Shown piece by piece: positions 8,181-17,336 of a stretch of DNA of 64,000 bases. Below the pieces are notes generated by a model. It worked only from the letters and a program-made list of their open reading frames with translations. It was not told the DNA's origin and did not search any database. Origin of the DNA: Renibacterium sp043789415 (GTDB lineage Bacteria > Actinomycetota > Actinomycetes > Actinomycetales > Micrococcaceae). A program made the position numbers and the translations under genes. The stretch's first letter is position 1. Each line of letters starts with the position of its first letter. Location of the stretch: positions 496,001 through 560,000 of the forward strand of contig NZ_JBDLLW010000001.1 of the NCBI RefSeq assembly GCF_043789415.1, read 5' to 3'.

Positions 8181-9070
8181 GTTCGCCCAGTCCCTTTGGC
8201 CTGGGCGAACCGAGCCCGGCGGTGAGCCGTCCCGCTAAACCGCGCCATGGGGGAAGAAGCCTGGCCTGGCTACTGGGCTCGCTGCTCGTGGTGCTCGCCT
8301 TCTGGGGCGCCAAAATCGATGGAGCTTCATTGGCTGATTTCCCGGGCCAGGCAGCCAAGTACTTCGGCGCGCTCTTCCTTCCCCCGGATTGGAGTAAATT
8401 CGGCGAAGCGCTCTCCGCCATGCTGCTCTCGGTACAGATGGCCTGGATCGGCACCCTGCTGGGCATCGTGGTCTCCTTCCCGCTGAGCTTCCTGGCCACT
8501 CGGGGCCTGGCCCCACGACTAGTCAATTGGCCGCTGCGCGGACTGTTCGCGGTGATCCGCGCGGTCCCCGAAGTGGTGATCGCCATCCTGATCCTCTCGG
8601 TCACCGGGCTGACCCCGTTCACCGGGGCTCTGGCGCTCGGCATCGGATCGATCGGCACCCTGGGCAAGTGGGGATACGAGGCCTTTGAAGGAGTCGACCC
8701 CGGCCCGCTCGAAGCGGTGCGGTCCACCGGTGGTTCTCGGATTGATCTGATGCGTTGGGGAATCTGGCCCTCGGCGGCACCGGATGTGCTCTCCTTCTGG
8801 CTCTACCGTTTTGAGATCAACGTCCGGGCTTCCGCCATCCTGGGCCTGATCGGTGCCGGCGGAATCGGGAAGATGCTGCAGGACAATGTGCAGTTCCGGA
8901 ATTGGGACGCCGTCGGCATACTGCTTCTCGTCGTGGTCGCGGTGACCGTGCTGATCGATCAGCTCTCCGGCGCGGTGCGACAGCGCATTGTCAATGGCAC
9001 GCCCGCGCGTCGACAGACCGCAGACAGAAACAGTGAATTGTCGGTCCGCCGGGAGACAATATCAACATGA
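8177..9070 (+). CDS. phnE: Phosphonate-type ABC transporter permease 2
   Basis: A 297-residue paralogue of the preceding permease, with the same C-terminal pattern INVRASAILGLIGAGGIG and a docking loop EAVRSTGGSRIDLMRWGIWP. The cytoplasmic N-terminal and C-terminal tails are longer than in permease 1. It overlaps permease 1 and the metallophosphoesterase gene by ATGA. It probably forms the second half of the transmembrane channel. Confidence 0.9.
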   Translation: MSSPSPFGLGEPSPAVSRPAKPRHGGRSLAWLLGSLLVVLAFWGAKIDGASLADFPGQAAKYFGALFLPPDWSKFGEALSAMLLSVQMAWIGTLLGIVVSFPLSFLATRGLAPRLVNWPLRGLFAVIRAVPEVVIAILILSVTGLTPFTGALALGIGSIGTLGKWGYEAFEGVDPGPLEAVRSTGGSRIDLMRWGIWPSAAPDVLSFWLYRFEINVRASAILGLIGAGGIGKMLQDNVQFRNWDAVGILLLVVVAVTVLIDQLSGAVRQRIVNGTPARRQTADRNSELSVRRETIST

Positions 9071-10002
9071 GCACGCTGAACATCCTGCACTTGAGCGACA
9101 CCCATCTGCTGGCCAGAGGGCTGCATTCCGGCGTGGTGGACGCCAGGGATGCCCTGCTGCACGCGCTGCGCGGCCTGCTCGCCGTCGATACGCTCGACTT
9201 ACTGGTTATCTCGGGAGATGTTTCGGATGACGGCAGCGTCGCCTCCTATCAGGCGGTCCGCGAACTGGCGACTGACTATGCTCACCATCGGGGCGCTCAG
9301 GTCCTCTATGCGATGGGGAACCACGACGGGCGGCCAGGCTTCTGGCAGGTGCTGGGAAACGGCCACCCGGGTGCCCCGGTCGAAGAGGACGGCGGCCAGC
9401 TGCCGATCTACGGCAGCAGCACACTGGGTGGATTCCGGGTGATCAGCCTGGATTCCTCGGTTCCCGGCAGAACTCATGGTTTCCTCGACCGCGGCCAGCT
9501 CGATTGGCTGGCCGAAGAGCTCAGCACCCCCTCTCAAGCGGGAACCCTGCTGGTGGTCCACCATCCGCCGGTGGAACCGGTCACCCCGCTGCACGACGGA
9601 ATCGAGTTGCAGAATCCTGAGGAGTTGGCGGAGGTCTTGCACGGCAGCGATGTGCGGCTGATCCTCTCCGGCCACTATCACCATGCACTCGGGGATTCGC
9701 TGCCGGTCGGCGAGCAGCTCATTCCGGTGCTGGTGGCTCCCGGCGTGGTGAATGTGAATGACGTACTGGCCCCGGAAGGCCATGAGCGGGCGCTGCGCAG
9801 CAGCGGGGCTCAATTAGTGACGCTCTTCAGCGCACCCGCCTCGGCGCCGCTGGCCAGGGTTCGGCACTTGCCGCTGTACTTGGCGAATCAGGCCCCGGTC
9901 TTCGACCTGGATCCGCAGCAAGTCGCTGAGATCTCCGCGAAGATCTCGGTGCAGCCCGCCGAACTCGACGCCTTCGACGCCGGGGAGGCAGCCCGTGGCT
10001 GA
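9067..10002 (+). CDS. Metallophosphoesterase (CpdA/GpdQ-like) of the phosphonate-type operon
   Basis: A 311-residue calcineurin-like phosphoesterase. The five metal-binding blocks are in order: DTH (Asp11, His13), SGDVSDDG, GNHDGR, VVHHPPV and SGHYHH. This is the layout of the class III cyclic-nucleotide and glycerophosphodiester phosphodiesterases. No signal peptide is visible, so it acts in the cytoplasm. It is translationally coupled to permease 2, which argues that it works on the imported compound: a diesterase here plus the HAD monoesterase would strip phosphate from a phosphodiester in two steps. The substrate is inferred, not shown. Confidence 0.85.
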   Translation: MSTLNILHLSDTHLLARGLHSGVVDARDALLHALRGLLAVDTLDLLVISGDVSDDGSVASYQAVRELATDYAHHRGAQVLYAMGNHDGRPGFWQVLGNGHPGAPVEEDGGQLPIYGSSTLGGFRVISLDSSVPGRTHGFLDRGQLDWLAEELSTPSQAGTLLVVHHPPVEPVTPLHDGIELQNPEELAEVLHGSDVRLILSGHYHHALGDSLPVGEQLIPVLVAPGVVNVNDVLAPEGHERALRSSGAQLVTLFSAPASAPLARVRHLPLYLANQAPVFDLDPQQVAEISAKISVQPAELDAFDAGEAARG

Positions 10003-10903
10003 GCTCCAGAACATTCCAGAACAGAAGAACATTCCGGGGCAGAAGCATGCTCCCGGGCAGATTCTGGCTAGTATCCGCTCGATCCTGCCCTCTATGCTGC
10101 CCGCCGAGCAGGCGGTGGCCACCGTGCTCTTAGAGCGCGCTGATCAAGTGGTGGAACTCTCCTCCCAGCAAGTCGCCGATCTGGCGGGAGCCTCCCGAGC
10201 CACCGTGGTGCGCAGCTGTCAGAGCCTGGGTTTCAGCGGCTATCAGCAACTCCGGGTACTGCTGGCCCGGGACTCAGGTTATTCCGCAGCCACCGGCCCG
10301 GCACCAGAAGCACCGGAGCTGGCTGGCAGTTCCTTTATCGTGAACAGTTCTTTCAGCCAGGTGCGCGACGCCGTGACCTCGATGACAGCGCTGCTGGCTC
10401 CGGCCGACGTGGAACGCTCCGTGCAGTTGATCAGTCGAGCCAAACGGCTGGTCGTGGCCGGTAACGGGCTCTCGGCCGCACTCGCGATGGACACCGCCTC
10501 TCGGCTCAGCGCGATCGGTCGAGCCGCTGAGTTCCAACTCGACGCCATCGGCCAGCAAATCGGTGCGCGGCTGCTCAGTGAGCATGACGTTCTGCTGGTG
10601 ATCAGCGGCAGCGGAGCGAATACCGCCAGCCTCAAAGTCGCCCAGGCGGCTCAGCTGGCCGGTGCCACGGTATTGGCCATCACGGCCTTTTCCAGGTCTC
10701 CCCTGGCGGCTCTCGCTGAGCTGAATCTCGTGGTGGGAATGCCTGAACTGACCTTTCGAGAAGAGGTCACCGTGACCACTCGGATTCCGCAGACCATCCT
10801 GGTGGAGGCCCTGGTCTCTGCGGTGGCCGCGGAACTCGGCCCGGTCGCGGCACGCGCCAAGACCATGGCCTTGGAAGTGATTGGCGATAACCTCGGCGAA
10901 TAG
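9995..10903 (+). CDS. RpiR/MurR family regulator with SIS domain
   Basis: A 302-residue protein with an N-terminal RpiR helix-turn-helix (LSSQQVADLAGASRATVVRS, about residues 50-70) and a C-terminal SIS phosphosugar-binding domain (VVAGNGLSAALAMDTASRLS and VLLVISGSGANTASLKVAQAA). The GTG start overlaps the metallophosphoesterase end by 8 nt, so it belongs to the operon. RpiR proteins normally sense sugar phosphates, which hints that the imported organophosphate gives rise to a phosphosugar-like or polyol-phosphate ligand. It probably controls the promoter near 4713-4741. Confidence 0.88.
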   Translation: MAELQNIPEQKNIPGQKHAPGQILASIRSILPSMLPAEQAVATVLLERADQVVELSSQQVADLAGASRATVVRSCQSLGFSGYQQLRVLLARDSGYSAATGPAPEAPELAGSSFIVNSSFSQVRDAVTSMTALLAPADVERSVQLISRAKRLVVAGNGLSAALAMDTASRLSAIGRAAEFQLDAIGQQIGARLLSEHDVLLVISGSGANTASLKVAQAAQLAGATVLAITAFSRSPLAALAELNLVVGMPELTFREEVTVTTRIPQTILVEALVSAVAAELGPVAARAKTMALEVIGDNLGE

Positions 10904-10954
10904 TGCTGAGTCCGAGCGCTAGAATTCAAGAGCACCGACGAAGAGGGCCAGCTC

Positions 10955-11689
10955 ATGAACTCCAGCTATTCCAAGGCCTTAGCCACCGCTGACTGGCGAC
11001 GTCAAACCTTCGAGCTCTATGCTCAGGTGCGCCGGCTCGCCGCACAGGACGCCCGCGAAGCCCACCTTTACTGGATCACCGAGCGGAACCGGCTCTTTCG
11101 CGAGCATGCTGCCTCCGCACTCAGCCCCGCCGTTCAGGACGGGTTCAACGGGCTCGTGGTGGCCGATTACGATCCCGCCTACCGTTTCCAGGCAGAGCTT
11201 TCGGAAAGCGGCCGGGGAACAACACTTTCGGTGCCCACCGGCACCGACGGTGTAGTGGATTTCGAATGCCTGGGTACGCTGCGCTTCAGCGGTCCTGACC
11301 GGCGAGGGAGGCAGACCGGGATAACCGGGCAGACTGTACAGCTCGGTTCGGACGAAGGGCCTGATCGATCAGCGCCTCATCAGCCAGCTGAATTAGCGCT
11401 GTGGCGGCACCTGGGCTACGGCGGCGGGCTCTTCCTGCCCTTCCGAGACGCCACTTCGGGGCGACCCGGTGGAAGCTATGGCGGCGGCCGTTACCTGCTG
11501 GACAGCATCAAAGGCGCCTACCTGGGCGAGGAAACGGCAATGGATGGCGACCCAGCCCGGCTGATCCTCGATTTCAATTTCGCCTACAACCCCTCTTGCG
11601 CTTATGACGAACGCTGGGCCTGTCCCTTGCCCGGTCCGGCTAATCGGCTGAGCATCGAGATTCCGGTCGGTGAACTGCTGGCCGGCTGA
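10955..11689 (+). CDS. DUF1684 family protein
   Basis: A 244-residue protein matching the DUF1684 pattern: RLFREHAASALS near residue 50, then a beta-rich body, LPFRDATSG and GGGRYLLDSIKGAY, and the C-terminal DFNFAYNPSCAYDERWACPLP with conserved cysteines. The family has no established function. AGAGGG lies about 8 nt before the ATG. It is 51 bp downstream of the RpiR gene; TAGAAT (10920-10925) could be its own -10. It is cytoplasmic by absence of a signal peptide. Confidence 0.75.
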   Translation: MNSSYSKALATADWRRQTFELYAQVRRLAAQDAREAHLYWITERNRLFREHAASALSPAVQDGFNGLVVADYDPAYRFQAELSESGRGTTLSVPTGTDGVVDFECLGTLRFSGPDRRGRQTGITGQTVQLGSDEGPDRSAPHQPAELALWRHLGYGGGLFLPFRDATSGRPGGSYGGGRYLLDSIKGAYLGEETAMDGDPARLILDFNFAYNPSCAYDERWACPLPGPANRLSIEIPVGELLAG

Positions 11690-11735
11690 GTAAGGCATAT
11701 TTGGCTCAGGCCGGGGAAGGTGTCAGAGTTTAACG

Positions 11736-12230
11736 GTGATGACTAAAGCGGGTGTGAGCGGTGTGAAGCTGAACTCGGCACCCCTCGCACCCTCCACTCC
11801 GCGCAGCCCTCGGCGGGCTGCCGGACTGTGGCAGCAGATCGGCGGTTTTCTGGTGGTCGGCGCCATCTGCACTGCTGCCTCGCTGGGCATCTTCGCGGGC
11901 CTGAGACCGGTGACCGGCACTCAATGGGCCAATCTGATTGCCCTGGTGCTCACCTCGATCCTGAACACCGAACTCAATCGCAGGCTCAGTTGGTCGATCC
12001 AGGATCGTCAGCACTGGTTCCAGGATCATCGGCGCGGTCTCTGGGTGATGTTGCTGGCCTTGGCTTTGACCAGCTCGAGCCTCTGGCTTTTACACGCTTT
12101 CAATCCGAACCCCACAGTGATGGAAGATGTGCTGACCATCACGGCAGCCAATGTGCTCGCTGCGGTAAGCCGCTTCCTCTTATTGCGCTACTGGATTTTC
12201 CGCCGGGTACGGACTCGCGCAAAGGACTGA
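11736..12230 (+). CDS. GtrA-like membrane protein
   Basis: A 164-residue protein with a basic N-terminal tail and four hydrophobic segments starting at FLVVGAICTAASLGIFAGL. It contains the GtrA/DPMS hallmarks NTELNRRLSWSI and FLLLRYWIF. GtrA proteins take part in flipping or transferring lipid-linked sugars for cell-wall or teichoic decoration. The GTG at 11736 is followed at once by an ATG (11739); either may be the start, and no good Shine-Dalgarno is seen. It is convergent with the cysteine desulfurase gene, one base apart. Confidence 0.82.
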   Translation: MMTKAGVSGVKLNSAPLAPSTPRSPRRAAGLWQQIGGFLVVGAICTAASLGIFAGLRPVTGTQWANLIALVLTSILNTELNRRLSWSIQDRQHWFQDHRRGLWVMLLALALTSSSLWLLHAFNPNPTVMEDVLTITAANVLAAVSRFLLLRYWIFRRVRTRAKD

Positions 12231-12231
12231 A

Positions 12232-13389
12232 TCACCGCCCCAAGCGACCCAGGTTGCGCACCGCAGCCACCACGGCGTCGGCCGCCTGAGCGAGTTCTTC
12301 AGCGCTCACCGCCGAGGGCAAGCTGAACCGCACAGCGCTCTGCGCCACTTCAGCGGACAGCCCGATCGCCAGCAAAACCGCGGAGGGCTCCGAAGAACCC
12401 GCGGCGCACGCCGAGCCCGAGGAGCAGATGATCGACTGTCGTTCCAATTCGAGCAGCACGGATTCGCCGTGCGTTCCGGGAAAGCAGAAGGAAGCTATCG
12501 AGGGTAACCGCTGCGCCCCCCGTGCCCCGGTGAGCACGGCTTGCGGCACCCTGCTGAGCACCGAGTCGATGAAATCGTCCCGAAGCCGGGAGACTCGTTC
12601 GAAAGCAGCCTCCCGCTCCTGTTCAGCGAGCTGGAGGGCTTTCGCCAAGGCCACCGCAAAGGCAACGTTCTCGGTCCCCGAACGCAGCCCGGACTGCTGA
12701 CCGCCGCCGTGGATCACCGGTTCGGCCAGCGTCCTGGAGCGCAGAATCAGCGCCCCGACGCCCTTGGGGGCACCGAATTTATGACCGGAGATGCTCAGGG
12801 CATGCACCCCAAGGGCCGGCAGCTTCAGTGCCAGCCAGCCGCTGGCCTGGACGGCGTCACTGTGCAGCGGAACCCCGTGCTGGGCTGCGAGCGCGGCGAG
12901 CTCAGCAATCGGCTGAACAGTGCCGATCTCGTTATTGGCGTACATTACGCTGGCTAGCGCCACGTCATCATCCAACATCGAACTGAAAATGTCGCCGTCG
13001 ATCAGCCCGCTGCGATCCACCGGGATCGTCTCAAGCTGGAATCCGTGCATCCGGGCGAGGTATTCCGCCGATTCCTGGACGGCGGGGTGCTCAAGGGCGC
13101 TGATCAGCACTCGATTCCGCGAGGCTCTGGCCGCCCTGCGAGCAAGCGCGATGCCCTTGACCGCCAGATTATCGGCCTCGGTACCTCCCGAGGTGAAGAC
13201 CACCTCTCCGGGGCGGCAGTCGAGCAACTCGGCAATATCGCTTCGGGCTCGTCCGATCGCGAGGGCCGCCCGCTCCCCCAATTCATGATGACTCGAGGGA
13301 TTGCCGAAGTCCCCGGTCAGGTAGGGGAACATCGCCTCGATCACCTCACGGCGCACCGGGGTGGTGGCCGCGGCGTCTAGGAAGATCAT
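12232..13389 (-). CDS. NifS/IscS-like cysteine desulfurase
   Basis: A 385-residue class V PLP aminotransferase. Visible residues are His101 (SALEHPAV), Asp178 and Gln181 (HSDAVQASG), the Schiff-base Lys204 (SISGHKFGAPKG) and the active-site Cys328 (SSGSACAAGS). It is the last gene of the nrtR-nadABC operon, 34 bp after nadC. Quinolinate synthase NadA carries a [4Fe-4S] cluster, so a dedicated desulfurase here most likely supplies sulfur for NadA maturation, as in other nad operons with nifS-like genes. A general Isc/Suf role is less likely given the location. Confidence 0.88.
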   Translation of the reverse strand: MIFLDAAATTPVRREVIEAMFPYLTGDFGNPSSHHELGERAALAIGRARSDIAELLDCRPGEVVFTSGGTEADNLAVKGIALARRAARASRNRVLISALEHPAVQESAEYLARMHGFQLETIPVDRSGLIDGDIFSSMLDDDVALASVMYANNEIGTVQPIAELAALAAQHGVPLHSDAVQASGWLALKLPALGVHALSISGHKFGAPKGVGALILRSRTLAEPVIHGGGQQSGLRSGTENVAFAVALAKALQLAEQEREAAFERVSRLRDDFIDSVLSRVPQAVLTGARGAQRLPSIASFCFPGTHGESVLLELERQSIICSSGSACAAGSSEPSAVLLAIGLSAEVAQSAVRFSLPSAVSAEELAQAADAVVAAVRNLGRLGR

Positions 13390-13423
13390 GCTGCCCTCAC
13401 TACCGAAACACCGTCCCGGTGGT

Positions 13424-14314
13424 TCATCGGCTTTCCGAACCGAATCGCACGTCCAGCCCGAGATCGAGCGCGCGGACAGAGTGGGTCAGTGCGCCCACCG
13501 AAATGATATCGACGCCGGTCGCCGCGATCTGCGCGATGGTCTCCAGGCGCACGTTGCCGCTGGCCTCCACGAGGGCCCGACCCGCGACCAGCCGTACCCC
13601 TTCGCGTAACTCCTCGAGGCTGAAGTTATCGAGCATGATGGTGTCCACTCCGGCGGCCAGTACCGGCTCGATCTGCGCGATGCTGTCCACCTCTACTTCG
13701 ATATGCGTGGTGTGCGACAGGCGTGGCCGTAGCGTGGAGAGCACCGCCGTCAATTTCCGGTGATCACCTTGGCTGAGCACCGCCAGGTGGTTGTCCTTGG
13801 CCATCACGGCGTCGGAGAGGCTGTAGCGGTGGTTATGCCCGCCCCCGCAGCGCACCGCGAAGCGCTCCAGCGCCCGCAGCCCGGGGGTGGTCTTACGGGT
13901 GTCGACGACCCTGGAGCGATTGCCCGGCACCGCCGTCACCGCTGTGACGTACTGCGCGGTCAGCGTGGCGATCCCGCTCATCCGCTGCACCAGATTGAGT
14001 CCCACCCGCTCGGCGGTGAGCACCGAGCGCGCTGGCCCTTCCACCACGGCGAGTTCCGCTCCGGAGGCGAATTCCTCGCCGTCGGCGAGCTGCCATTGCA
14101 CCGAGATCGCGGGATCCGTGAGTTCCATAGCAGCATCGAAGACCGCCGTGCCGCTGAAGATCCCGGGTTCCCGGGCATTCAGCACCGCTACCACCCGGGC
14201 GGCTTCCGGAATCAGTAGCTGCGAGGTCAGATCGCCGTAAGGGGCGTCCTCAGCCAGGGCTGCAAGCACAGCGGGGGTAATCTGACTGCGGCTCAGCGGC
14301 AGAATCTCTGTCAT
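13424..14314 (-). CDS. nadC: Nicotinate-nucleotide pyrophosphorylase (quinolinate PRTase)
   Basis: A 296-residue quinolinate phosphoribosyltransferase, which turns quinolinate and PRPP into nicotinate mononucleotide, CO2 and pyrophosphate. The active-site strand VVDTRKTTPGLR and the following GGGHNHRYSLSDAVMAKDNHL are the classic NadC signature. The C-terminal phosphate loop lies around IEVEVDSIAQIEPVLAAGVD. It follows nadB after about 50 bp containing a strong hairpin, the only real gap in the nadA-nadB-nadC series. Confidence 0.95.
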   Translation of the reverse strand: MTEILPLSRSQITPAVLAALAEDAPYGDLTSQLLIPEAARVVAVLNAREPGIFSGTAVFDAAMELTDPAISVQWQLADGEEFASGAELAVVEGPARSVLTAERVGLNLVQRMSGIATLTAQYVTAVTAVPGNRSRVVDTRKTTPGLRALERFAVRCGGGHNHRYSLSDAVMAKDNHLAVLSQGDHRKLTAVLSTLRPRLSHTTHIEVEVDSIAQIEPVLAAGVDTIMLDNFSLEELREGVRLVAGRALVEASGNVRLETIAQIAATGVDIISVGALTHSVRALDLGLDVRFGSESR

Positions 14315-14354
14315 GGGGGGCCTTTCGGGCTTCTCGGAAGAACGGGGGCTGAGG

Positions 14355-14379
14355 AACCAGCGCTCTAGGGGCGCTGGTT
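14355..14379 (-). repeat. Hairpin at the nadB-nadC junction
   Basis: Perfect 9-bp inverted repeat AACCAGCGC/GCGCTGGTT with a 7-nt loop, covering the nadB stop codon. No T-run follows on the minus strand, so it looks more like an mRNA-stability or attenuating hairpin than an intrinsic terminator. Confidence 0.6.
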
Positions 14380-16032
14380 AACGAAACTTCGGCTGGGCAC
14401 TCCGGAGCGTTCGCTGAAATCGGAACGCCAGTGCGCTCCCAAGGAGCCCTGGTGCCTGCTCGCAGCACTCACCAACAGTTCAGCGGCCAGCAGCAGATGA
14501 TCGCTCTGCGGATCGTCGGCACGCCACTGGGCGAGCTGCTTGGCTGCCAGCTCCAGGCCTGCGGCATCCCGCAGTACTCCGGCCTGGTTCATCATGAGTT
14601 CGCCCAGTTGCTTCAGATCGACGAGCTGTCGACCAGCAGAATCCGGGGCCGACAGTTCCAAGGGCTCGGCCTCGAACTGCGACGACTCTGGCCATTCGTC
14701 CGGCGAGCCGAGCATGGCGTGTACCGCCCTGGCAGCGAAGACCGCGGCTTCCAGCAACGAGTTCGAGGCGAGCCGATTGGCGCCGTGCACCCCGGTGCAG
14801 GCGAGTTCTCCGGCCACGTAAAGCCCCGCTAAGGAACTCCGGCCCGCCAGATCGCTGGCCACTCCGCCCATCCAGTAGTGAGCACCGGGGTTCACCGGGA
14901 GCAAATCGTTCTCCCAGTCCAGGCCCCGGGCACGCAATGCTGCGTCAATTCCCGGGAAACGCCGAGCCAGGAAGCCCCGGCCCTTTTCAGCCACGATGCC
15001 GCGAGCATCGAGATAGACCGATCCGCCGCGGTCCAGCTGCTGGGCTATGCCGCGCGAGACGACGTCGCGAGGGGCCAGTTCGGCGTCCCGGTGAACCGCC
15101 GTCATAAAGCGCTCGCCCAGTTCATTGCGCAGCACCGCGCCTTCGCCCCGTACCGCCTCGGAGATCATAAAGGGCCGCTCGTGCACCAGCAGGGTGGGGT
15201 GGAATTGGTAGTACTCGAGATCCTTCACCACCGCACCGGCTCGCCACGCGACGGCCAGGCCATCGGCGGTGGCACCCTCAGGGTTGGTAGTGTGCGAGAA
15301 GATCTGACCTCCGCCACCGGTCGCCAGCAGCACCACATCGGCGGTGATCCGCTCCTGCTCGCCCTCCGCGTTCAGCACGCTGACACCCCGAACCCGTCCG
15401 GCGTCCAGCAGCAGTTCTAACAGCTCGGTACGCTCTCGCAACTCGAGTTTGCCGTGCTCTGCGCGCTCGCGAATCACCTGGCTCAACGCGTCGATGATTC
15501 CGGCTCCGGTGCTATCCCCTCCGCTATGCAGAACCCGGGGGAAGCTGTGCGCCGCCTCCAGGCCGAGTGCCCAGTGTTCTTGCCCCGTCTCGGAATCATG
15601 AACCGTATCGAACCGCACACCGTGGTCGACCAGATCAGCGATCACCTGGGCTGCCGCGGTGCAGAGCTGCTCAACGGCCGCCGGGTCGTTCACCTCGGCA
15701 CCGGCGATCAGGGTGTCTTTGATATGGGCGGCCACCGAGTCGCCTGGGCTCGGCTGAGCGAACCTCGCGAAACCTCCGAAGGAAGCCCCCGGCACACTGG
15801 GCAGCACCGCCGAGATGCCGCCCTGGGCATAGCGTGAGTTGCTTTCGCCGAGTTCCGCCTTGGTGAGCAGGAGCACTTCGGCGGCCTCCGAGGCCACCAA
15901 GTGCAGGGCCGCGGTGAGTCCGGCCAGGCCACTGCCCACAATGACCACTCGGAGCTTCGGAGTTCCCCGGGCCGTGCCCTGCCGGCGATCTTCATCGCTC
16001 AGCGACGTGCTGCTCATGGAGTTCTCGCTCAT
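14365..16032 (-). CDS. nadB: L-aspartate oxidase
   Basis: A 555-residue FAD enzyme that oxidises L-aspartate to iminoaspartate for NadA. The FAD-binding GSGLAGLTAALHL lies near residue 33, SRYAQGGISAVL follows, and the active-site region HPTLLVHERPFMISEAVRGEGAVLRN and GELACTGVHGANRLASNSLLE segments match the succinate dehydrogenase/NadB family. About 25 residues precede the FAD fold. The start overlaps the nadA stop by ATGA. Confidence 0.95.
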   Translation of the reverse strand: MSENSMSSTSLSDEDRRQGTARGTPKLRVVIVGSGLAGLTAALHLVASEAAEVLLLTKAELGESNSRYAQGGISAVLPSVPGASFGGFARFAQPSPGDSVAAHIKDTLIAGAEVNDPAAVEQLCTAAAQVIADLVDHGVRFDTVHDSETGQEHWALGLEAAHSFPRVLHSGGDSTGAGIIDALSQVIRERAEHGKLELRERTELLELLLDAGRVRGVSVLNAEGEQERITADVVLLATGGGGQIFSHTTNPEGATADGLAVAWRAGAVVKDLEYYQFHPTLLVHERPFMISEAVRGEGAVLRNELGERFMTAVHRDAELAPRDVVSRGIAQQLDRGGSVYLDARGIVAEKGRGFLARRFPGIDAALRARGLDWENDLLPVNPGAHYWMGGVASDLAGRSSLAGLYVAGELACTGVHGANRLASNSLLEAAVFAARAVHAMLGSPDEWPESSQFEAEPLELSAPDSAGRQLVDLKQLGELMMNQAGVLRDAAGLELAAKQLAQWRADDPQSDHLLLAAELLVSAASRHQGSLGAHWRSDFSERSGVPSRSFVNQRP

Positions 16033-17336
16033 GGCCGGGCGGCGAGCATCCGCTCAAGGGCCACTCGAGCGGGACGGGCGACTTGTTCGGGCACGCTGAT
16101 CCGGTTCTCCACTGTTCCCTTGCGCCCAGGTCCTTCGAGCAGCGATTCCAGCACCCAGGCCAGATAACCCGGGTGAATCCGGTACATCGTCGAGCAGGGG
16201 CAGATCACCGGGTCCAGACAGAAGATGGTGTGCTGTGGGTACTCCTCGGCAAGGCGATTCACCAGATTGATCTCGGTGCCGATAGCGAAGGTGGTTCCGG
16301 CGGGAGCGGCCTGGATCGCCTTCACAATGTAGTCAGTGGAACCAGATTCGTCGGCGGCGTCCACCACCGGCATCGGGCACTCCGGGTGCACGATCACCCG
16401 CACGCCCGGATAGTCGGCCCGGGCCTGCTCGATCTGTGCCACGGTGAAGCGGCGGTGCACGGAGCAGAAGCCGTGCCAGAGGATCACCCGCGCCTCGTTC
16501 AAGGTCTCGACGTCGGTGCCGCCCCAGGGCTTGCGCGGTGACCACATCGGCATCTGCTCGAGCGGCACCCCCATTGCCTTGGCGGTATTGCGCCCCAGGT
16601 GCTGATCCGGGAAGAAAAGCACCCGGCGGCCACGCTGGAAAGCCCATTCCAGCACGGTCTTGGCATTCGAGGAAGTGCAGACGATACCGCCGTGCTCACC
16701 GCAGAACCCTTTGAGCGCCGCAGAGGAATTCATATAGGTCACCGGGATCACCGGGACCCGACCCTCGGCGTCCTGAGCTGTCATATCGCCGTAGATCTCC
16801 TCCAGCTGAGCCCAGCAGGCCTCAACGGACTCGATATCAGCCATATCCGCCATTGAGCATCCAGCGGCGAGATTGGGCAGGATCACCGATTGCTGGGGAC
16901 CGGAAAGCATATCAGCGGTCTCGGCCATGAAGTGCACTCCGCAGAACACGATCGCTTCCGCTTCGGGTTTAGACTTCGCAGCGTTGGCCAGTTGAAAGGA
17001 GTCACCGACGAAATCGGCGTATTTGATCACTTCGTCGCGCTGATAGAAATGCCCCAGCACCACCACTCGTTCTCCCAGAGCGGCCTTAGCTGCCAGGATC
17101 CTGGCCTCTAGTTCCTGGTCCGTAGCATCCTTGTACTCTTGTGGAATCTGGCCTTGCCTGGGGGTGCTCGGCGGCGCGGTATCAGCCAGCGAGGCCCCCG
17201 GGCCATAGCTCGGAACGCCGTCGAGAGCCGCCGTGAGATCAAATTCCCAGGGCCCTTTAGCGAGGTCGGTGCCGCAGGTGGAATCCGAGGAATTCCCACG
17301 AACTGAAAGTTGAATGGCAGTATTGACTGAGCTCAC
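16029..17336 (-). CDS. nadA: Quinolinate synthase A
   Basis: A 435-residue protein that condenses iminoaspartate with dihydroxyacetone phosphate to quinolinate on a [4Fe-4S] cluster. Conserved cysteine-bearing blocks are visible: FCGVHFMAETADM, FCGEHGGIVCTSSNA and FCLDPVICPCSTMY, together with HPECPMPV. It starts with GTG at 17336, which overlaps the nrtR stop as GTGA, with GAGGG just upstream. It is longer at the N-terminus than E. coli NadA by about 80 residues, as in other actinobacteria. Confidence 0.95.
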   Translation of the reverse strand: MSSVNTAIQLSVRGNSSDSTCGTDLAKGPWEFDLTAALDGVPSYGPGASLADTAPPSTPRQGQIPQEYKDATDQELEARILAAKAALGERVVVLGHFYQRDEVIKYADFVGDSFQLANAAKSKPEAEAIVFCGVHFMAETADMLSGPQQSVILPNLAAGCSMADMADIESVEACWAQLEEIYGDMTAQDAEGRVPVIPVTYMNSSAALKGFCGEHGGIVCTSSNAKTVLEWAFQRGRRVLFFPDQHLGRNTAKAMGVPLEQMPMWSPRKPWGGTDVETLNEARVILWHGFCSVHRRFTVAQIEQARADYPGVRVIVHPECPMPVVDAADESGSTDYIVKAIQAAPAGTTFAIGTEINLVNRLAEEYPQHTIFCLDPVICPCSTMYRIHPGYLAWVLESLLEGPGRKGTVENRISVPEQVARPARVALERMLAARP

